From Sorangium cellulosum (GTDB lineage Bacteria; Myxococcota_A; Polyangia; Polyangiales; Polyangiaceae), in the NCBI RefSeq assembly GCF_002950945.1, contig NZ_CP012673.1, positions 8,508,501 to 8,572,500 on the forward strand: DNA of 64,000 bases, in the 5' to 3' direction. Below, one piece after another: positions 34,574 through 43,623 of the stretch; positions within the stretch are counted from its first letter, which is position 1; each line of letters starts with the position of its first letter. A model generated the notes under the pieces. It saw nothing but the letters and a program-made list of their open reading frames with translations, had not been told where the DNA came from and searched no databases. The translations under genes and the position numbers were made by a program.

Positions 34574-36277
34574 GTGACGTCGGGGAGGAAGACCGCGCTC
34601 GAGCGACCGACGCTCACGGGCGGGGGCACCTCGCTCGGGACGGCCGGTCCCGCGGCCACGCCGGCGCTGACGATCCTCCACCACCCGCACCCGGAGCGCG
34701 TCGGCGAGCGCGCGCTGCTGCCGGCCCCCTCCGCCGGCGGGCTCTCCGTGTCGCGCGCGGAGCCCGCGTTCGCGCCCTCGGGAGAGCCGCTCGGCGTCGA
34801 GCACGTGAGCCGCAAGCCCATCCTCCTGACGGCCACCGTGGACGGCGGCGTGACGCTCGATCTCGGCGAGAGCAGCACCGCGGTCCTGACGCGGGGCAAG
34901 CGCATCCAGGGCGGAGTCCACTTCTCCGCCGCGCAGGTCCGGCGGGGCGTCGTGCTCGAGCTCGGCCACCGCGTGGTCCTCCTGCTGCACACCGTGACCA
35001 CGAGCCAGCGGGCGCTCGGCGGCGCGCCCGACCGGCCCCGCGAGCTCGCGGGCGAGAGCGACGGGATGCAGCAGGTCCTCTGGGAGATCTGCAACGTGGC
35101 CGACCTCGATGTGCCGGTCCTGCTCCGGGGCGAGACCGGCAGCGGCAAGGAGCTCGTGGCGCGCGCCCTCCACCAGGCGAGCGCGCGCCGGGAGCAGCCG
35201 TTCCTCGCGGTCAACCTCGGCGCCGTCGCCCCGTCGCTCGCGACGGCGGAGCTGTTCGGCGCCGAGCGGGGCGCCTTCACGGGGGCCCGCCGCCAGCCCG
35301 GCTACGTCGAGCAGGCGCGCGGCGGCACGCTGCTCCTCGACGAGATCGGCGAGGCGCCCGTCGAGCTCCAGGTCGCGCTGCTGCGCTTCCTGGAGACGGG
35401 CGAGGCGCAGACCGTCGGCGCGCAGGTCCGCAGGATCGACGTCCGGATCATCGCGGCCACCGACGCGGATCTCGAGGCCAAGGTCGCCGCCGGCACCTTC
35501 CGCGCCCCCCTGCTCAACCGCCTGTCCACGTACGAGCTGTCGATCCCGCCGCTCCGCGCCCGCCGCGACGACATCGGCCGCCTGTTCGTGCGTTTCCTCC
35601 GCGAGGAGCTGGAGCGCGTCGGCGAGGGCAGCCGGCTGCTCCCGCAACGGCCCGAGGAGAAGCCGTGGCTGCCGGCGTCGCTCGTGGCCCGGCTCGCCGA
35701 TCACGACTGGCCGGGCAACGTGCGGCAGCTCCGGAACGTCGTGCGGCAGCTCGTCATCGGCAACCGCGGCAAGGAGCGCCTCGAGCTCACCCCGGCCATC
35801 GAGCGCCTCCTCGCCCAGCCGGCGCCGTCCGAGCGCGTCGCCGGCCCCGAGCCGCCTGCGCCGCGTGGGGCCGGCGCCGACGCGCCGCGCGCCGCCGGCC
35901 CCGACCCGCCTGCGCCGCGTGTCGCTCCGGAGGCCTCGGAGCAGCCCGACTCCCTCGACGCGGCCGACACGGCCGACGCCGAGCCCTCCGCCCCCCGGCG
36001 CGCGCCGGGCGAGGTGACCGAAAGGGAGCTCCTCCTCGCGCTGCGCGCGACCCGCTGGAACGTCTCCGCCGCCGCGAAGCAGCTCGGCATCACCCGGCCT
36101 TCGCTCTACATGCTGATGAAGCGGTACGACCAGTCGAGCAGCGCGCAAGCCATCGCGCCCGAGGAGATCCTCCGCTGCTACCGGGAGTGCGCGGGCGATC
36201 TGGCGCGCATGGCCGAGCGCCTGAAGACCACCGAGTGGTCGCTGGGACAGTGGGTGCGGAAGCTGGGGCTCGAGTAG
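34574..36277 (+). CDS. Sigma-54-dependent activator with FHA-like input domain
   Basis: 567 residues from GTG 34574. The N-terminal 150 residues include a degenerate FHA-like region (about 80-140). The AAA+ core has Walker A GETGSGKE, the intact sigma-54 contact loop GAFTGA, Walker B TLLLDEIGE, AATDADLE and DWPGNVRQLRN. After a Pro/Ala-rich linker come a Fis-type helix-turn-helix (RWNVSAAAKQLGITRPSLYMLM) and a second, similar C-terminal unit (AGDLARMAERLKTTEWSLGQWV). It starts 61 bp after the CHAT-STAND gene on the same strand, so it is the natural candidate to drive the sigma-54 promoter upstream of that gene. Confidence 0.93.
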   Translation: MTSGRKTALERPTLTGGGTSLGTAGPAATPALTILHHPHPERVGERALLPAPSAGGLSVSRAEPAFAPSGEPLGVEHVSRKPILLTATVDGGVTLDLGESSTAVLTRGKRIQGGVHFSAAQVRRGVVLELGHRVVLLLHTVTTSQRALGGAPDRPRELAGESDGMQQVLWEICNVADLDVPVLLRGETGSGKELVARALHQASARREQPFLAVNLGAVAPSLATAELFGAERGAFTGARRQPGYVEQARGGTLLLDEIGEAPVELQVALLRFLETGEAQTVGAQVRRIDVRIIAATDADLEAKVAAGTFRAPLLNRLSTYELSIPPLRARRDDIGRLFVRFLREELERVGEGSRLLPQRPEEKPWLPASLVARLADHDWPGNVRQLRNVVRQLVIGNRGKERLELTPAIERLLAQPAPSERVAGPEPPAPRGAGADAPRAAGPDPPAPRVAPEASEQPDSLDAADTADAEPSAPRRAPGEVTERELLLALRATRWNVSAAAKQLGITRPSLYMLMKRYDQSSSAQAIAPEEILRCYRECAGDLARMAERLKTTEWSLGQWVRKLGLE

Positions 36278-36368
36278 GCCCCCGGCCCGCGGCGCGAGCA
36301 GGCTCCCCACCACAAGAAAGCCGCCTTCAAGGTGTGTTGTTCGAAGACCTCGGCCTCGCTCGTCGACA

Positions 36369-36998
36369 TCAATTGATCTGCACCGAGCCGCCCTGGATCC
36401 GGTTCACGCCGGAGGAGCGCGCAAGCAAGTAAGCGCCCCGGATCAAGATCTTGCCAGCGCGCGTCAGCGTGATGCTGGCCTCCCCGCACTGGAGCACGAT
36501 CTCCTTCTCCGCCGTGAACACCAGCCGCTCGCCGTCCGCGGTCGCCGCCGCCGTCGCCTCCGCGCGCCTCGCCGCTCCCGCGCTCTCCCCCGCCACGTGC
36601 ATCCGCCCCATCACCACGGGCCTGTCGCGCCGCCCACCTTCGAACAGGAGCGCCACCTCTCGCCCTTCGTCCTCCGGCCCGAGCGCCGTCATCGCCCGCG
36701 CCGGCACCCCTCCGGGCGACCCATCTCCCAGGACAGCGGCCTCGACAAGCGGCTCGCCGTCTCGACCGAACCCCACGATCCGCCCCACCACGACGCCATC
36801 GATCGGCCCGGCCTTCGCCGCTTCCGCCGCGACGCGCTCCTCGTGCGCCGCAATCACCAGCTCGAGCAGCCCCTCCGCCCCCCCGCCCGTCTCCCCGGCG
36901 CCCTCCACGCCGGCGGTCACCACTTCCCCTTCCCCCTCCTCGATCAGGATCGCCTCAACCCCCAGCTCGGCCGCCGGTGCCCGACCATCGTCCTTCAT
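36369..36998 (-). CDS. DUF6484-type T6SS-associated protein with VgrG-like tail
   Basis: 209 residues from ATG 36998, with AGGAG seven bases upstream. The middle (about 85-150) has PIDGVVVGRIVGFGRDGEPLV and REVALLFEGGRRDRPVVMGRM, a DUF6484-like domain found beside T6SS spike and effector genes. The C-terminus (EKEIVLQCGEASITLTRAGKILIRG, then SGVNRIQGGSVQIN) is like the beta-helix needle of VgrG. An adaptor or spike-tip role is likely, but no effector or VgrG is adjacent here; the gene is 27 kb from the T6SS cluster. Confidence 0.8.
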   Translation of the reverse strand: MKDDGRAPAAELGVEAILIEEGEGEVVTAGVEGAGETGGGAEGLLELVIAAHEERVAAEAAKAGPIDGVVVGRIVGFGRDGEPLVEAAVLGDGSPGGVPARAMTALGPEDEGREVALLFEGGRRDRPVVMGRMHVAGESAGAARRAEATAAATADGERLVFTAEKEIVLQCGEASITLTRAGKILIRGAYLLARSSGVNRIQGGSVQIN

Positions 36999-37129
36999 CG
37001 CCCGACTCCTCTGCTCCTGCTTCCGCTCAGCGCCCCGCCACCTCGCCGTTCCCACGGTCAAGGTGTACCCCTCGGATCATCGAAGCCCACGACATCATGC
37101 CATCACGGCAACCCCGGCATCCACCCGGT

Positions 37130-37739
37130 TCAGCCGGTGGCCATCGTCAGCACCAGCTTGCCCACGGTGCTGCCCGACTCCAGCGCCCGGTGCGCCTCCC
37201 CGACCCGCTCCAGCGGGAACGTCGTCACCGGCGGCGCCACGATGCGCCCCTCCTCCACCCATCCCACGAGCCGCTCCATGGCCTCGCGCAGGATCTCCGT
37301 CTTGTGGAACAGGTAAGAGAGGTTGAAGGCGAGCACGCTCTTGTTGTCGTTGCAGAGGTCGAGCGGGTTGAAGCGCGGCATCCGCACGAAATCGAGCGCG
37401 AGCTTCGGATAACTCGGCCGCCCGCCCTGCCTCGGCAGCATCGTGTGGAAGCCGTACACGACGAGCTTCCCGGCCGGCGCCAGGTGCCGGTAGCTCTGCC
37501 GCAGCGTCTCGACGCCGTTCGCGTCGAGGATCACGTCGTACCCCTCGGGCGCGAGCCGCTCCGCCGCCGCCCAGAGCGGCTCATGGCTCTTGTCGATGAC
37601 CGCGTCGGCCCCGAGGCGCTTCGCCGCCTCGACCTTGTGCGCCGCGCCGACCACGCCGATCATGCGGCAGCTGGCGATCTTCGCGAGCTGCACGAGCGCG
37701 CTGCCCACGCCGACCGCGGCCGGCGAGGCTCCCTCATCG
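37130..37739 (-). pseudogene. 5'-truncated VAT1-like zinc-independent alcohol dehydrogenase
   Basis: The minus frame encodes only the nucleotide-binding and C-terminal part of an MDR-family oxidoreductase: VGVGSALVQLAKIASC, then GADAVIDKSHEPLW, DVILDANGVETLRQSY and the ending VGEAHRALESGSTVGKLVL. The N-terminal catalytic half is absent. Similarity begins abruptly at about 37739 and the DNA beyond is low-complexity. It ends in a normal stop. A deletion that removed the 5' half is the simplest explanation. Confidence 0.75.
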
Positions 37740-37855
37740 ACGGTCGCCGCGCGGCGTGCACCTCGCGCCTGCCCCGCTCCGCTTCTCCCCGCCCCGCTCC
37801 TTTCCTCCCCTGCCCCGTCCCGCTCCCCCCGCGTTGTGCTAGACCGCCGCCCCAA

Positions 37856-39907
37856 ATGCGCGTCGCGCTCGTCTACCCGCCGACCTGTGACCCCACCGCG
37901 CCTTACCTCGCGGTGCCGATGCTGACCGGCTTCCTGCGCGCGCACGGCGTGGAGGTGCTGCCCATCGACGCGAACGTCGAGGCCTTCGACGCCCTGCTCA
38001 CGTCGCAGAGCATGGCCGGCCTCCTCGATCGGCTGGAGACGCGCCTCGCCGAGCTCGACCGCCGCGCCGCCCTCCCGCACGTCGAGCAGCTCGAGCTCGC
38101 CGCGCTCGCCCGCGCGCGCGGCGACGCACACGCCGTCCCCGGCGCGATCGACGCCGCCAAGGCCACGTTCCGCTCCGCCGATGACTTCTTCGACCCGGAT
38201 GCCTACGCGCGCGCGGTCGCGACGGTCGAGGCGGCCCTCGGGGTCGTCTCCGCCACACACCACCCGCTCCAGATCGACTTCACCGCGTACCGCACCCCGT
38301 TCGGCCTCACCTCGATGGCCGAGATCGCCCGGTCCAGCCGGCCGGAGCACGACCCGTTCGACGGCTGGGTGCAGCAGGTGCTCGTGCCCCGGCTCCGCGA
38401 CGCGGGCGCCGACATCGTGGGGCTCTCCGTGTGTTTCCCGGGCCAGCTCCAGCCCGCGTACGCGTTCGCCCACAAGATCAAGGAGGCGCTGCCCGGCGTG
38501 CACGTCACGTGCGGCGGCCCCGGCGTCACGCAGATGCTCCTCCGGCTCTCGGGCGAGCGGCTCGCGCGCGCGCTCGGCCCGTTCGACTCGGCGTGCCTCT
38601 TCGAGGGCGAGCACACCCTGCTCGCCCTCGCGCGCGCGCTCGACGAGCGCCGGCCCCTCCGCGACGTGCCGAACGTCGTCGTGCGCGACCGCCTGATGGG
38701 CGCGCGCTGGACGTCCGGCCACGGCATGGAGGACCTCCGGGCGCTCCCGGCCCCCGACTTCGACGGGCTCCCGCTCGACACGTACTTCGCGCCCGCGCTC
38801 GTGCTCCCCTACGACCCCACGCGCGGCTGCTACTGGGGCAAGTGCACCTTCTGCCACTACGGCCTCGCCGAGGTCGGCACGGCGGCGTACCGCGAGCGCG
38901 CCGTCGAGACCGTCGTCGCGCACGTCCGGGCGCTCGCCGAGCGGCACCGGACGCGCCACTTCTACTTCTCGCAGGACTCGGTCGCGCCGAAGACGCTCGT
39001 GAAGATCGCCCAGGGGATCCTCGACGCCGGCCTCGACGTGCGGTGGGCGACCGATCTCAAGCCGGAGAAGTACCTCACCCAGGAGCGCGCCGAGGTGCTG
39101 CGCCGCGGGGGCGCCGTCGCGTGTGCGCTCGGCGTCGAGTCCGCGTCGCCGCGCGTGCTCGGCCTCATCGACAAGGGCGCGCCCGTCGAGGTGGTCTCGG
39201 ACGTGATCGACCACCTTTCGGGCGCCGGGATCGCCGCCGAGGCGATGTGCTTCACGGACTTCCCCACCGAGACACACGCCGAGGCGGTCGCGACGCTCGA
39301 CTTCCTGGGCGAGCGGCGGGAGGCGCTCGCGGTCTACATCGTCGGCGAGTTCGGGCTGACGCACGGCTCGCTCGTCGCGCAGACCCCGGAGCGCTTCGGG
39401 ATCGACGAGGTGTTCGCGCTCGAGGGCGACGAGCTCGGGCTCGGCCTGTTCTTCGTCCCGAAGGAGCCGTGGAAGACCGACGCCGAGCGCGCCGACGTCG
39501 ACGCCCGGCTCGACGCCCTGTCCCGCGGCTGGACCCTGCGCCGCTACCCGTGGGCCGGCGCCGTGTCGACCGCACACACGATCCTCCAGTACGACCGCTC
39601 CGGCCCCGGCGTCTTCCGCGAGCTCGCGGCGCGCCGGACCGAAGGCGGCGTCCCCGGCGCGGTCGCCATCGAGCGCGGGATGCGCTTCGATCCGCGCGCC
39701 GCCGAGCAGGCCGAGGCGCGCGAGGCCGAGATCTGGGCGACGCTCGTCTACGAGGAGCGGCGCGTGGGGCGCGACGCCTACGAGGCGCTCGCGCGCGCGC
39801 TGCCGCCGCTCCGCCCGAGGCCGGTGCGCCTCCGGTTCGCCGCGGGCGCCGCGCCGGCCGTGACGTCGGGGCGGAGGCCGTCACACGCGGCGAGCGCGGC
39901 GCGCTGA
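37856..39907 (+). CDS. B12-binding radical SAM protein
   Basis: 683 residues. The N-terminus MRVALVYPPTCDPTAPYLAVPML, with DIVGLSVCFPGQLQPAYAFAHKIK and VTCGGPG, is a cobalamin-binding Rossmann domain like those of B12-dependent radical SAM enzymes. The radical SAM core starts at DPTRGCYWGKCTFCHYG, where the cysteines have CX4CX2C spacing instead of the usual CX3CX2C. LGVESASPRVLGLIDKG and FTDFPTETHAEAVATL are typical of the barrel. A likely job is methylation or rearrangement of an unactivated carbon in a metabolite or peptide; no precursor peptide or partner gene is evident. Confidence 0.88.
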   Translation: MRVALVYPPTCDPTAPYLAVPMLTGFLRAHGVEVLPIDANVEAFDALLTSQSMAGLLDRLETRLAELDRRAALPHVEQLELAALARARGDAHAVPGAIDAAKATFRSADDFFDPDAYARAVATVEAALGVVSATHHPLQIDFTAYRTPFGLTSMAEIARSSRPEHDPFDGWVQQVLVPRLRDAGADIVGLSVCFPGQLQPAYAFAHKIKEALPGVHVTCGGPGVTQMLLRLSGERLARALGPFDSACLFEGEHTLLALARALDERRPLRDVPNVVVRDRLMGARWTSGHGMEDLRALPAPDFDGLPLDTYFAPALVLPYDPTRGCYWGKCTFCHYGLAEVGTAAYRERAVETVVAHVRALAERHRTRHFYFSQDSVAPKTLVKIAQGILDAGLDVRWATDLKPEKYLTQERAEVLRRGGAVACALGVESASPRVLGLIDKGAPVEVVSDVIDHLSGAGIAAEAMCFTDFPTETHAEAVATLDFLGERREALAVYIVGEFGLTHGSLVAQTPERFGIDEVFALEGDELGLGLFFVPKEPWKTDAERADVDARLDALSRGWTLRRYPWAGAVSTAHTILQYDRSGPGVFRELAARRTEGGVPGAVAIERGMRFDPRAAEQAEAREAEIWATLVYEERRVGRDAYEALARALPPLRPRPVRLRFAAGAAPAVTSGRRPSHAASAAR

Positions 39908-39942
39908 AGCGCCGCTGGAGAGGCGATCTCCTCAGGCCAGCG

Positions 39943-40368
39943 TCACGTCGGCTCTCTCCAGTTCTCCATGACCAGCGAGTACCCGGCCGCCTGAACACGG
40001 AGGTAGTCGGACGTGTTGCCTGTCACGAGGGGAATGCCATGCCGGATTGCAGTGGCAGCGATCATCGTATCTGGAACACCGATCGGCGTGCCGGCCGTCT
40101 GCAAGTCAGCCAAGATGCGACCAGCAAGCTCCGCCGAGGTCGCATCCAGGGACAGCACCTCGCTTCGGTCGACCATCTCTAGGAATCGCCGCGTCTTCTG
40201 CTCGGCCCGCTGCTTCGAGTAGCCAGCGACGACCTCCATGACGGAGACGGCTGAGAATGTGAACCGACCGTGGAAAGCGAGGTATGCACGCGCGCGTCCC
40301 ACGATCTCCAGGCTCTTGGCTTTGGTGATCTCGGACAGGATGTCCGTATCAAGAAGAGCTCTTTTCAT
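39943..40368 (-). CDS. vapC: PIN-domain toxin, VapC-like
   Basis: 141 residues. PIN-domain ribonuclease with its acidic metal ligands: Asp8 in LLDTDILSE, Glu in SVMEVVAG, Asp in IGVPDTMIAATA, and the late acidic site in TGNTSDYLRV. VapC toxins cut specific tRNAs or rRNA when freed from the antitoxin. It overlaps the upstream antitoxin-like gene by 20 bp, the usual coupling in such modules. Confidence 0.9.
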   Translation of the reverse strand: MKRALLDTDILSEITKAKSLEIVGRARAYLAFHGRFTFSAVSVMEVVAGYSKQRAEQKTRRFLEMVDRSEVLSLDATSAELAGRILADLQTAGTPIGVPDTMIAATAIRHGIPLVTGNTSDYLRVQAAGYSLVMENWREPT

Positions 40369-40615
40369 CCTCTTCCTGCACGTCGCGCAACCTGGATGTC
40401 CGACGGTTCTCGCGGACGACTTCCATCATCGCGTCCACCGCCTCTGGATCATCGGCGAAAAGTCCGATCATGCTCGACGCTGCCTCTGCCTCGCGCGGCA
40501 CATTCTCGCTCGCCGATGATCCCGCGAGCTCCTGGACCACACGCTCGATGAGCCTGAGCCGCTCCGGAACCGGGAGGCGCTGGATGGCCTGGAAGATTTG
40601 CTCCACGTTGGTCAT
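40349..40615 (-). CDS. Antitoxin-like partner of the PIN toxin
   Basis: 88 residues with a strong ribosome site (AGGAGGTCAGC before ATG). Predicted helical, acidic, and similar in size to VapB-type antitoxins: VEQIFQAIQRLPVPERLRLIERVVQEL at the start and an acidic tail (QEEDEKSSS). No classic AbrB or ribbon-helix-helix motif is evident, so the family is uncertain; the antitoxin call rests on the size and its overlap with the toxin gene. Confidence 0.75.
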   Translation of the reverse strand: MTNVEQIFQAIQRLPVPERLRLIERVVQELAGSSASENVPREAEAASSMIGLFADDPEAVDAMMEVVRENRRTSRLRDVQEEDEKSSS

Positions 40616-40954
40616 GCTGACCTCCTGTTTGCACGATCCGTGGGCTCAGTGTAGCCCGGCAGGAGGCGATCGCTTCGCCCCATCAGGCCACAGGCCGGCC
40701 CTCGGACGACTGAGCAGCGGCTCGCGGCTCGACTTGACCAGGAGGCGGATCGGTCACGCCCCCGCCCCGGTCACGCACGAGCGCCAAAAGGTCGGGCCCC
40801 GGTCGGGACCCGCCATACGCGGACGTCCCGGCGCCGGTGTGGGCGGGCAGGTGTTCCCGCGATCTCAGCGCACGGCCTCGGGCTTGGTCAAGCTGGCCAG
40901 GGTGCGCGAGCAAGGAGCGGCCCGGGCGCCCGGCATCCGGGGAGGGATGGAGGG
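40616..40954. other. Intergenic region
   Basis: Between the antitoxin gene and the Uma2 gene (divergent). GC-rich; I see no gene, clear promoter or repeat in it. Confidence 0.5.
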
Positions 40955-41554
40955 ATGCTAGAGTCCCGCATGGCCCAGAAGGCGCCCCCGGCGAAGCTCT
41001 CCCCGGAGGAGTACCTTGCCCTCGAGCGGTCCTCCGAGCTGAAGCACGAGTATGCGGGCGGCGAGGTGTTCGCGACGGCGGGGGGCACACGCGAGCACAG
41101 CCTCATCACCGCGAACGTGGTGGGCGAGCTCCGGAGCGCGCTTCGGTCCCGCCCACGTGAGGCACACGCGTCCGATCTGCGCATCAAAAATGCAACGACA
41201 GGCCGTTACGTCTACCCGGACGCCTCGGTCGTCTGCGGCCAGCCCCTCTTCGAGGACGACCACCGCGATACGCTGCTCAACCCCACGGCCGTCTTCGAGG
41301 TCCTCTCCGAGTCATCGGAGAGCTACGACCGCGGCGGCAAGTTCGCCCTGTACCGGGGCATCCCGTCGATCGCCGATTACGTCCTCCTGTCCCAGAAGCA
41401 GGTGGAGATCGAGCACTTCCGCCGCCAGCCGGATGGGACCTGGCTGCTTCGCGTGCTCGGCCCGGGCGAGCGGCTGCACATCGCCTCCATCGGGTGCGAC
41501 CTGGCCGTGGATGAGCTCTACCTGAAGGTCTTCGAGCCGCTAGCCGACAGCTGA
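40955..41554 (+). CDS. Uma2-family (DUF820) PD-(D/E)xK-like protein
   Basis: 199 residues from ATG 40955 with GGAGGG eight bases upstream. Family motifs: KLSPEEYLALERSSELKHEYAGGEVF, then REHSLITANV, the nuclease core VYPDASVVCG and VFEVLSESSESYDRGGKFALYR with the conserved Lys. Uma2 proteins have a restriction-endonuclease-like fold but their cellular role is poorly known. They are often found in many copies in high-GC and cyanobacterial genomes. A broken copy is at 24209. Confidence 0.9.
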   Translation: MLESRMAQKAPPAKLSPEEYLALERSSELKHEYAGGEVFATAGGTREHSLITANVVGELRSALRSRPREAHASDLRIKNATTGRYVYPDASVVCGQPLFEDDHRDTLLNPTAVFEVLSESSESYDRGGKFALYRGIPSIADYVLLSQKQVEIEHFRRQPDGTWLLRVLGPGERLHIASIGCDLAVDELYLKVFEPLADS

Positions 41555-41738
41555 GCGGCCTCATTCGGCCCGAACGTCGCTCGCTCCGAGGAGGGGAGTG
41601 CGACCTGCCCGGCGCGAACGCCCAGCGCCGGCATGTGCAGGCGCCGGGCGTTCCGCGGATCTCCGCAGGAGAAGGATGCCCGCCCGCTCCGACCAGCACG
41701 GCGCCCCCGCACCGGAGCGCCAGGCCGGAGCGCCAGCG

Positions 41739-43055
41739 CTACAGCGCCGCCGCGCCGTTCCCGCCGGCGCCGGCCGCGCGCGCCCGCGCCCGCTTGCGCA
41801 CCGTGATCTCCGGCGACTCCGCCACGGCCATGCCCACGAGGCGCATGCCCTCCAGGAAGTGCCGGATCCCGCTCCGGACGAGATCGTGGCTCGCCTCCCC
41901 CACCTCGGGGTAACCCCGGCCCTCCGCGTCGGGCTGCACCTTGCCCCAGTTCGCGAACAGCCGGCCCCACGGGCTCTCCAGCACGGGCGCCATCTTCTCC
42001 TTCGCGTAGCGCGGGTACCAGAACATGTCGTGGTACGTGACCGACGCCACGTAGGCCCAGGGCGCGAGCCACGTCTTGAGCGACCACTCCACCGGCTTCT
42101 TCAGCGGACCCCAGTAGATGCGGTGCTGGTTGCGCGAGGCGAACGTCATCTCCTTGAACGGTCCCTCGAAATTCCACTGCTCGTTCGCCGCGTCCACGTC
42201 GCCCACGAGCTCGATGTCGCGCACGTCCCCGCACCCGAGGCCCAGATCGTGCGCCAGCCGCACGAACTTGAGGTCGCGCAGCGGGTCGAACCCCATCAGC
42301 TTCGCCGCCACCGCGTCGATCGCCACCTGATCCGCGGACGCGAGCAGCACGTTCTTCACGTGCGGCACCATACAGCGCGGCCCGGGCCCGTCGCCCGCGA
42401 AGGTGCCGTCCATCACCGCGAAGACCCCGCGGTGGATCTTCTTCTGGATCATCAGGAGGTCCACGAGCGTCTCGTGGATCACCGGGTGCGTCCAGTGCCG
42501 GTGCTCGTTCAGCAGGCCGCCGAACGCGTTCTTCATCGCCCCCGTCGTCGTCGTGAAGATGTGGGTCTTCACCGTCGGCAGGTGGATGATGTTCTCGCCG
42601 ATGAAGCGCTTCGGGATCGAGAACCCCTTCGGGTACACCTCGTTCAGGCAGAGGAACTTCTTCCGCAGGTCGCCGACCGCGTCCCCGATCGGGATCCACT
42701 CCTCCCCGCCCTCGTAGAGGTGGACGTTCCGCAGCCCGTGGGCCTGCACGACGTCGATCTGCTTGTTCTCGCGCTCGCCGAGGTGGGCGTCGATGACGAC
42801 CGTGCGGTTGTGGCAGGCGTGGATCAGGTCCTTCGAGTAGCCGTCCTGCGTCATCGCCCGGATGACGCCCTCGAGCTGCCAGGGCGTCGTCGACGAGCTC
42901 GGGTAGAAGAAGTGCCACGAGATGTTCACCTTGAGCGCCGTGTCGGCGTCCTTGGCGACCACATCCTGGTAACCGGCCAGGTTCATCAGCCGGTGGTAGT
43001 CCGAGAGCACCGTCGCGGGGGACGTGCGGATGACAGCGACCTTCGATTTCGGCAT
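41739..43055 (-). CDS. DUF362-domain protein
   Basis: 438 residues from ATG 43055; the longer open frame upstream is not coding-like. DUF362 signature segments include VNISWHFFYPSSSTTPWQLEG, NIIHLPTVKTHIFTTTTGAMKNAFGGL and VKNVLLASADQVAIDAVAAKLMGFDP. Some DUF362 proteins carry a ferredoxin domain; none is seen here, since no cysteine cluster is present. Biochemical role unknown. The C-terminus is basic and Ala/Gly-rich. Confidence 0.85.
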   Translation of the reverse strand: MPKSKVAVIRTSPATVLSDYHRLMNLAGYQDVVAKDADTALKVNISWHFFYPSSSTTPWQLEGVIRAMTQDGYSKDLIHACHNRTVVIDAHLGERENKQIDVVQAHGLRNVHLYEGGEEWIPIGDAVGDLRKKFLCLNEVYPKGFSIPKRFIGENIIHLPTVKTHIFTTTTGAMKNAFGGLLNEHRHWTHPVIHETLVDLLMIQKKIHRGVFAVMDGTFAGDGPGPRCMVPHVKNVLLASADQVAIDAVAAKLMGFDPLRDLKFVRLAHDLGLGCGDVRDIELVGDVDAANEQWNFEGPFKEMTFASRNQHRIYWGPLKKPVEWSLKTWLAPWAYVASVTYHDMFWYPRYAKEKMAPVLESPWGRLFANWGKVQPDAEGRGYPEVGEASHDLVRSGIRHFLEGMRLVGMAVAESPEITVRKRARARAAGAGGNGAAAL

Positions 43056-43435
43056 GGCCCGGGTGTTATAGCCCGTCCCGGCTCGCCCGATCCGGGAAGT
43101 TGCAGGGGGGCCTCGTGGAGCCTCGGTGCACGCGCGGTGAACGCGGCCCGCCGCGGCGCCGGCCGCGCTGGACCGCCACGCGCGCCGCCGCACAGGTCCA
43201 CCCTGTCACGGTCGGGGCATCGTGCCCCAGGGGACAGGGGCCGCCGCGGGCCCGGACGGAACCGCGGGCGCTGCGCAAGGGCCCCGCGCGGCCTCGTTCC
43301 GCCCCTGGAGCGCCGGGGAACCGCGCGCCTGGCAGCCTCAGCGGGCTTCGGCACGGCAGCTGCAATCCAGTCCTCTCGTTGAGGTCGTCGCCTACAGACA
43401 ACGGACCGACCACCCCGAAACACTTGGAGGACATC
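43056..43435. other. Intergenic region between divergent genes
   Basis: 380 bp between the DUF362 gene (minus) and the DUF1328 gene (plus). Open frames exist but look like chance frames in GC-rich DNA. No clear promoter or repeat found. Confidence 0.5.
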
Positions 43436-43600
43436 ATGCTGGGCTGGAGTGTCACCTTCTTCATCATTGCGATCATCGCTGCTGTCTTCGGTTTCGGCGG
43501 AATTGCCGCCAGCGCCGCGTCGATCGCGAAGATCCTGTTCATCGCCTTCCTGGTGCTCGCCGTCGTGGCCTTCGCGCTCGGGCGCCGCGTCCCCACGTGA
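43436..43600 (+). CDS. Small DUF1328 membrane protein
   Basis: 54 residues with TTGGAGG five bases before the ATG. MLGWSVTFFIIAIIAAVFGFGGIAASAASIAKILFIAF forms two hydrophobic helices with a Gly/Ala/Ser-rich turn, the hallmark of the DUF1328 (YtjA) family. The family is often stress-induced in proteobacteria, but its function is not established. It is followed after 23 bp by a small hydrophilic gene. Confidence 0.9.
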   Translation: MLGWSVTFFIIAIIAAVFGFGGIAASAASIAKILFIAFLVLAVVAFALGRRVPT

Positions 43601-43623
43601 TCTGAGCAAAGTGAGGTGGAGAC

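Noticed and set aside
36977..37855. N-terminal extension of the radical SAM frame back to 36977
   Set aside because: The upstream 293 codons are Arg/Pro-rich shadow of minus-strand sequence; ATG 37856 starts the cobalamin-binding fold directly.
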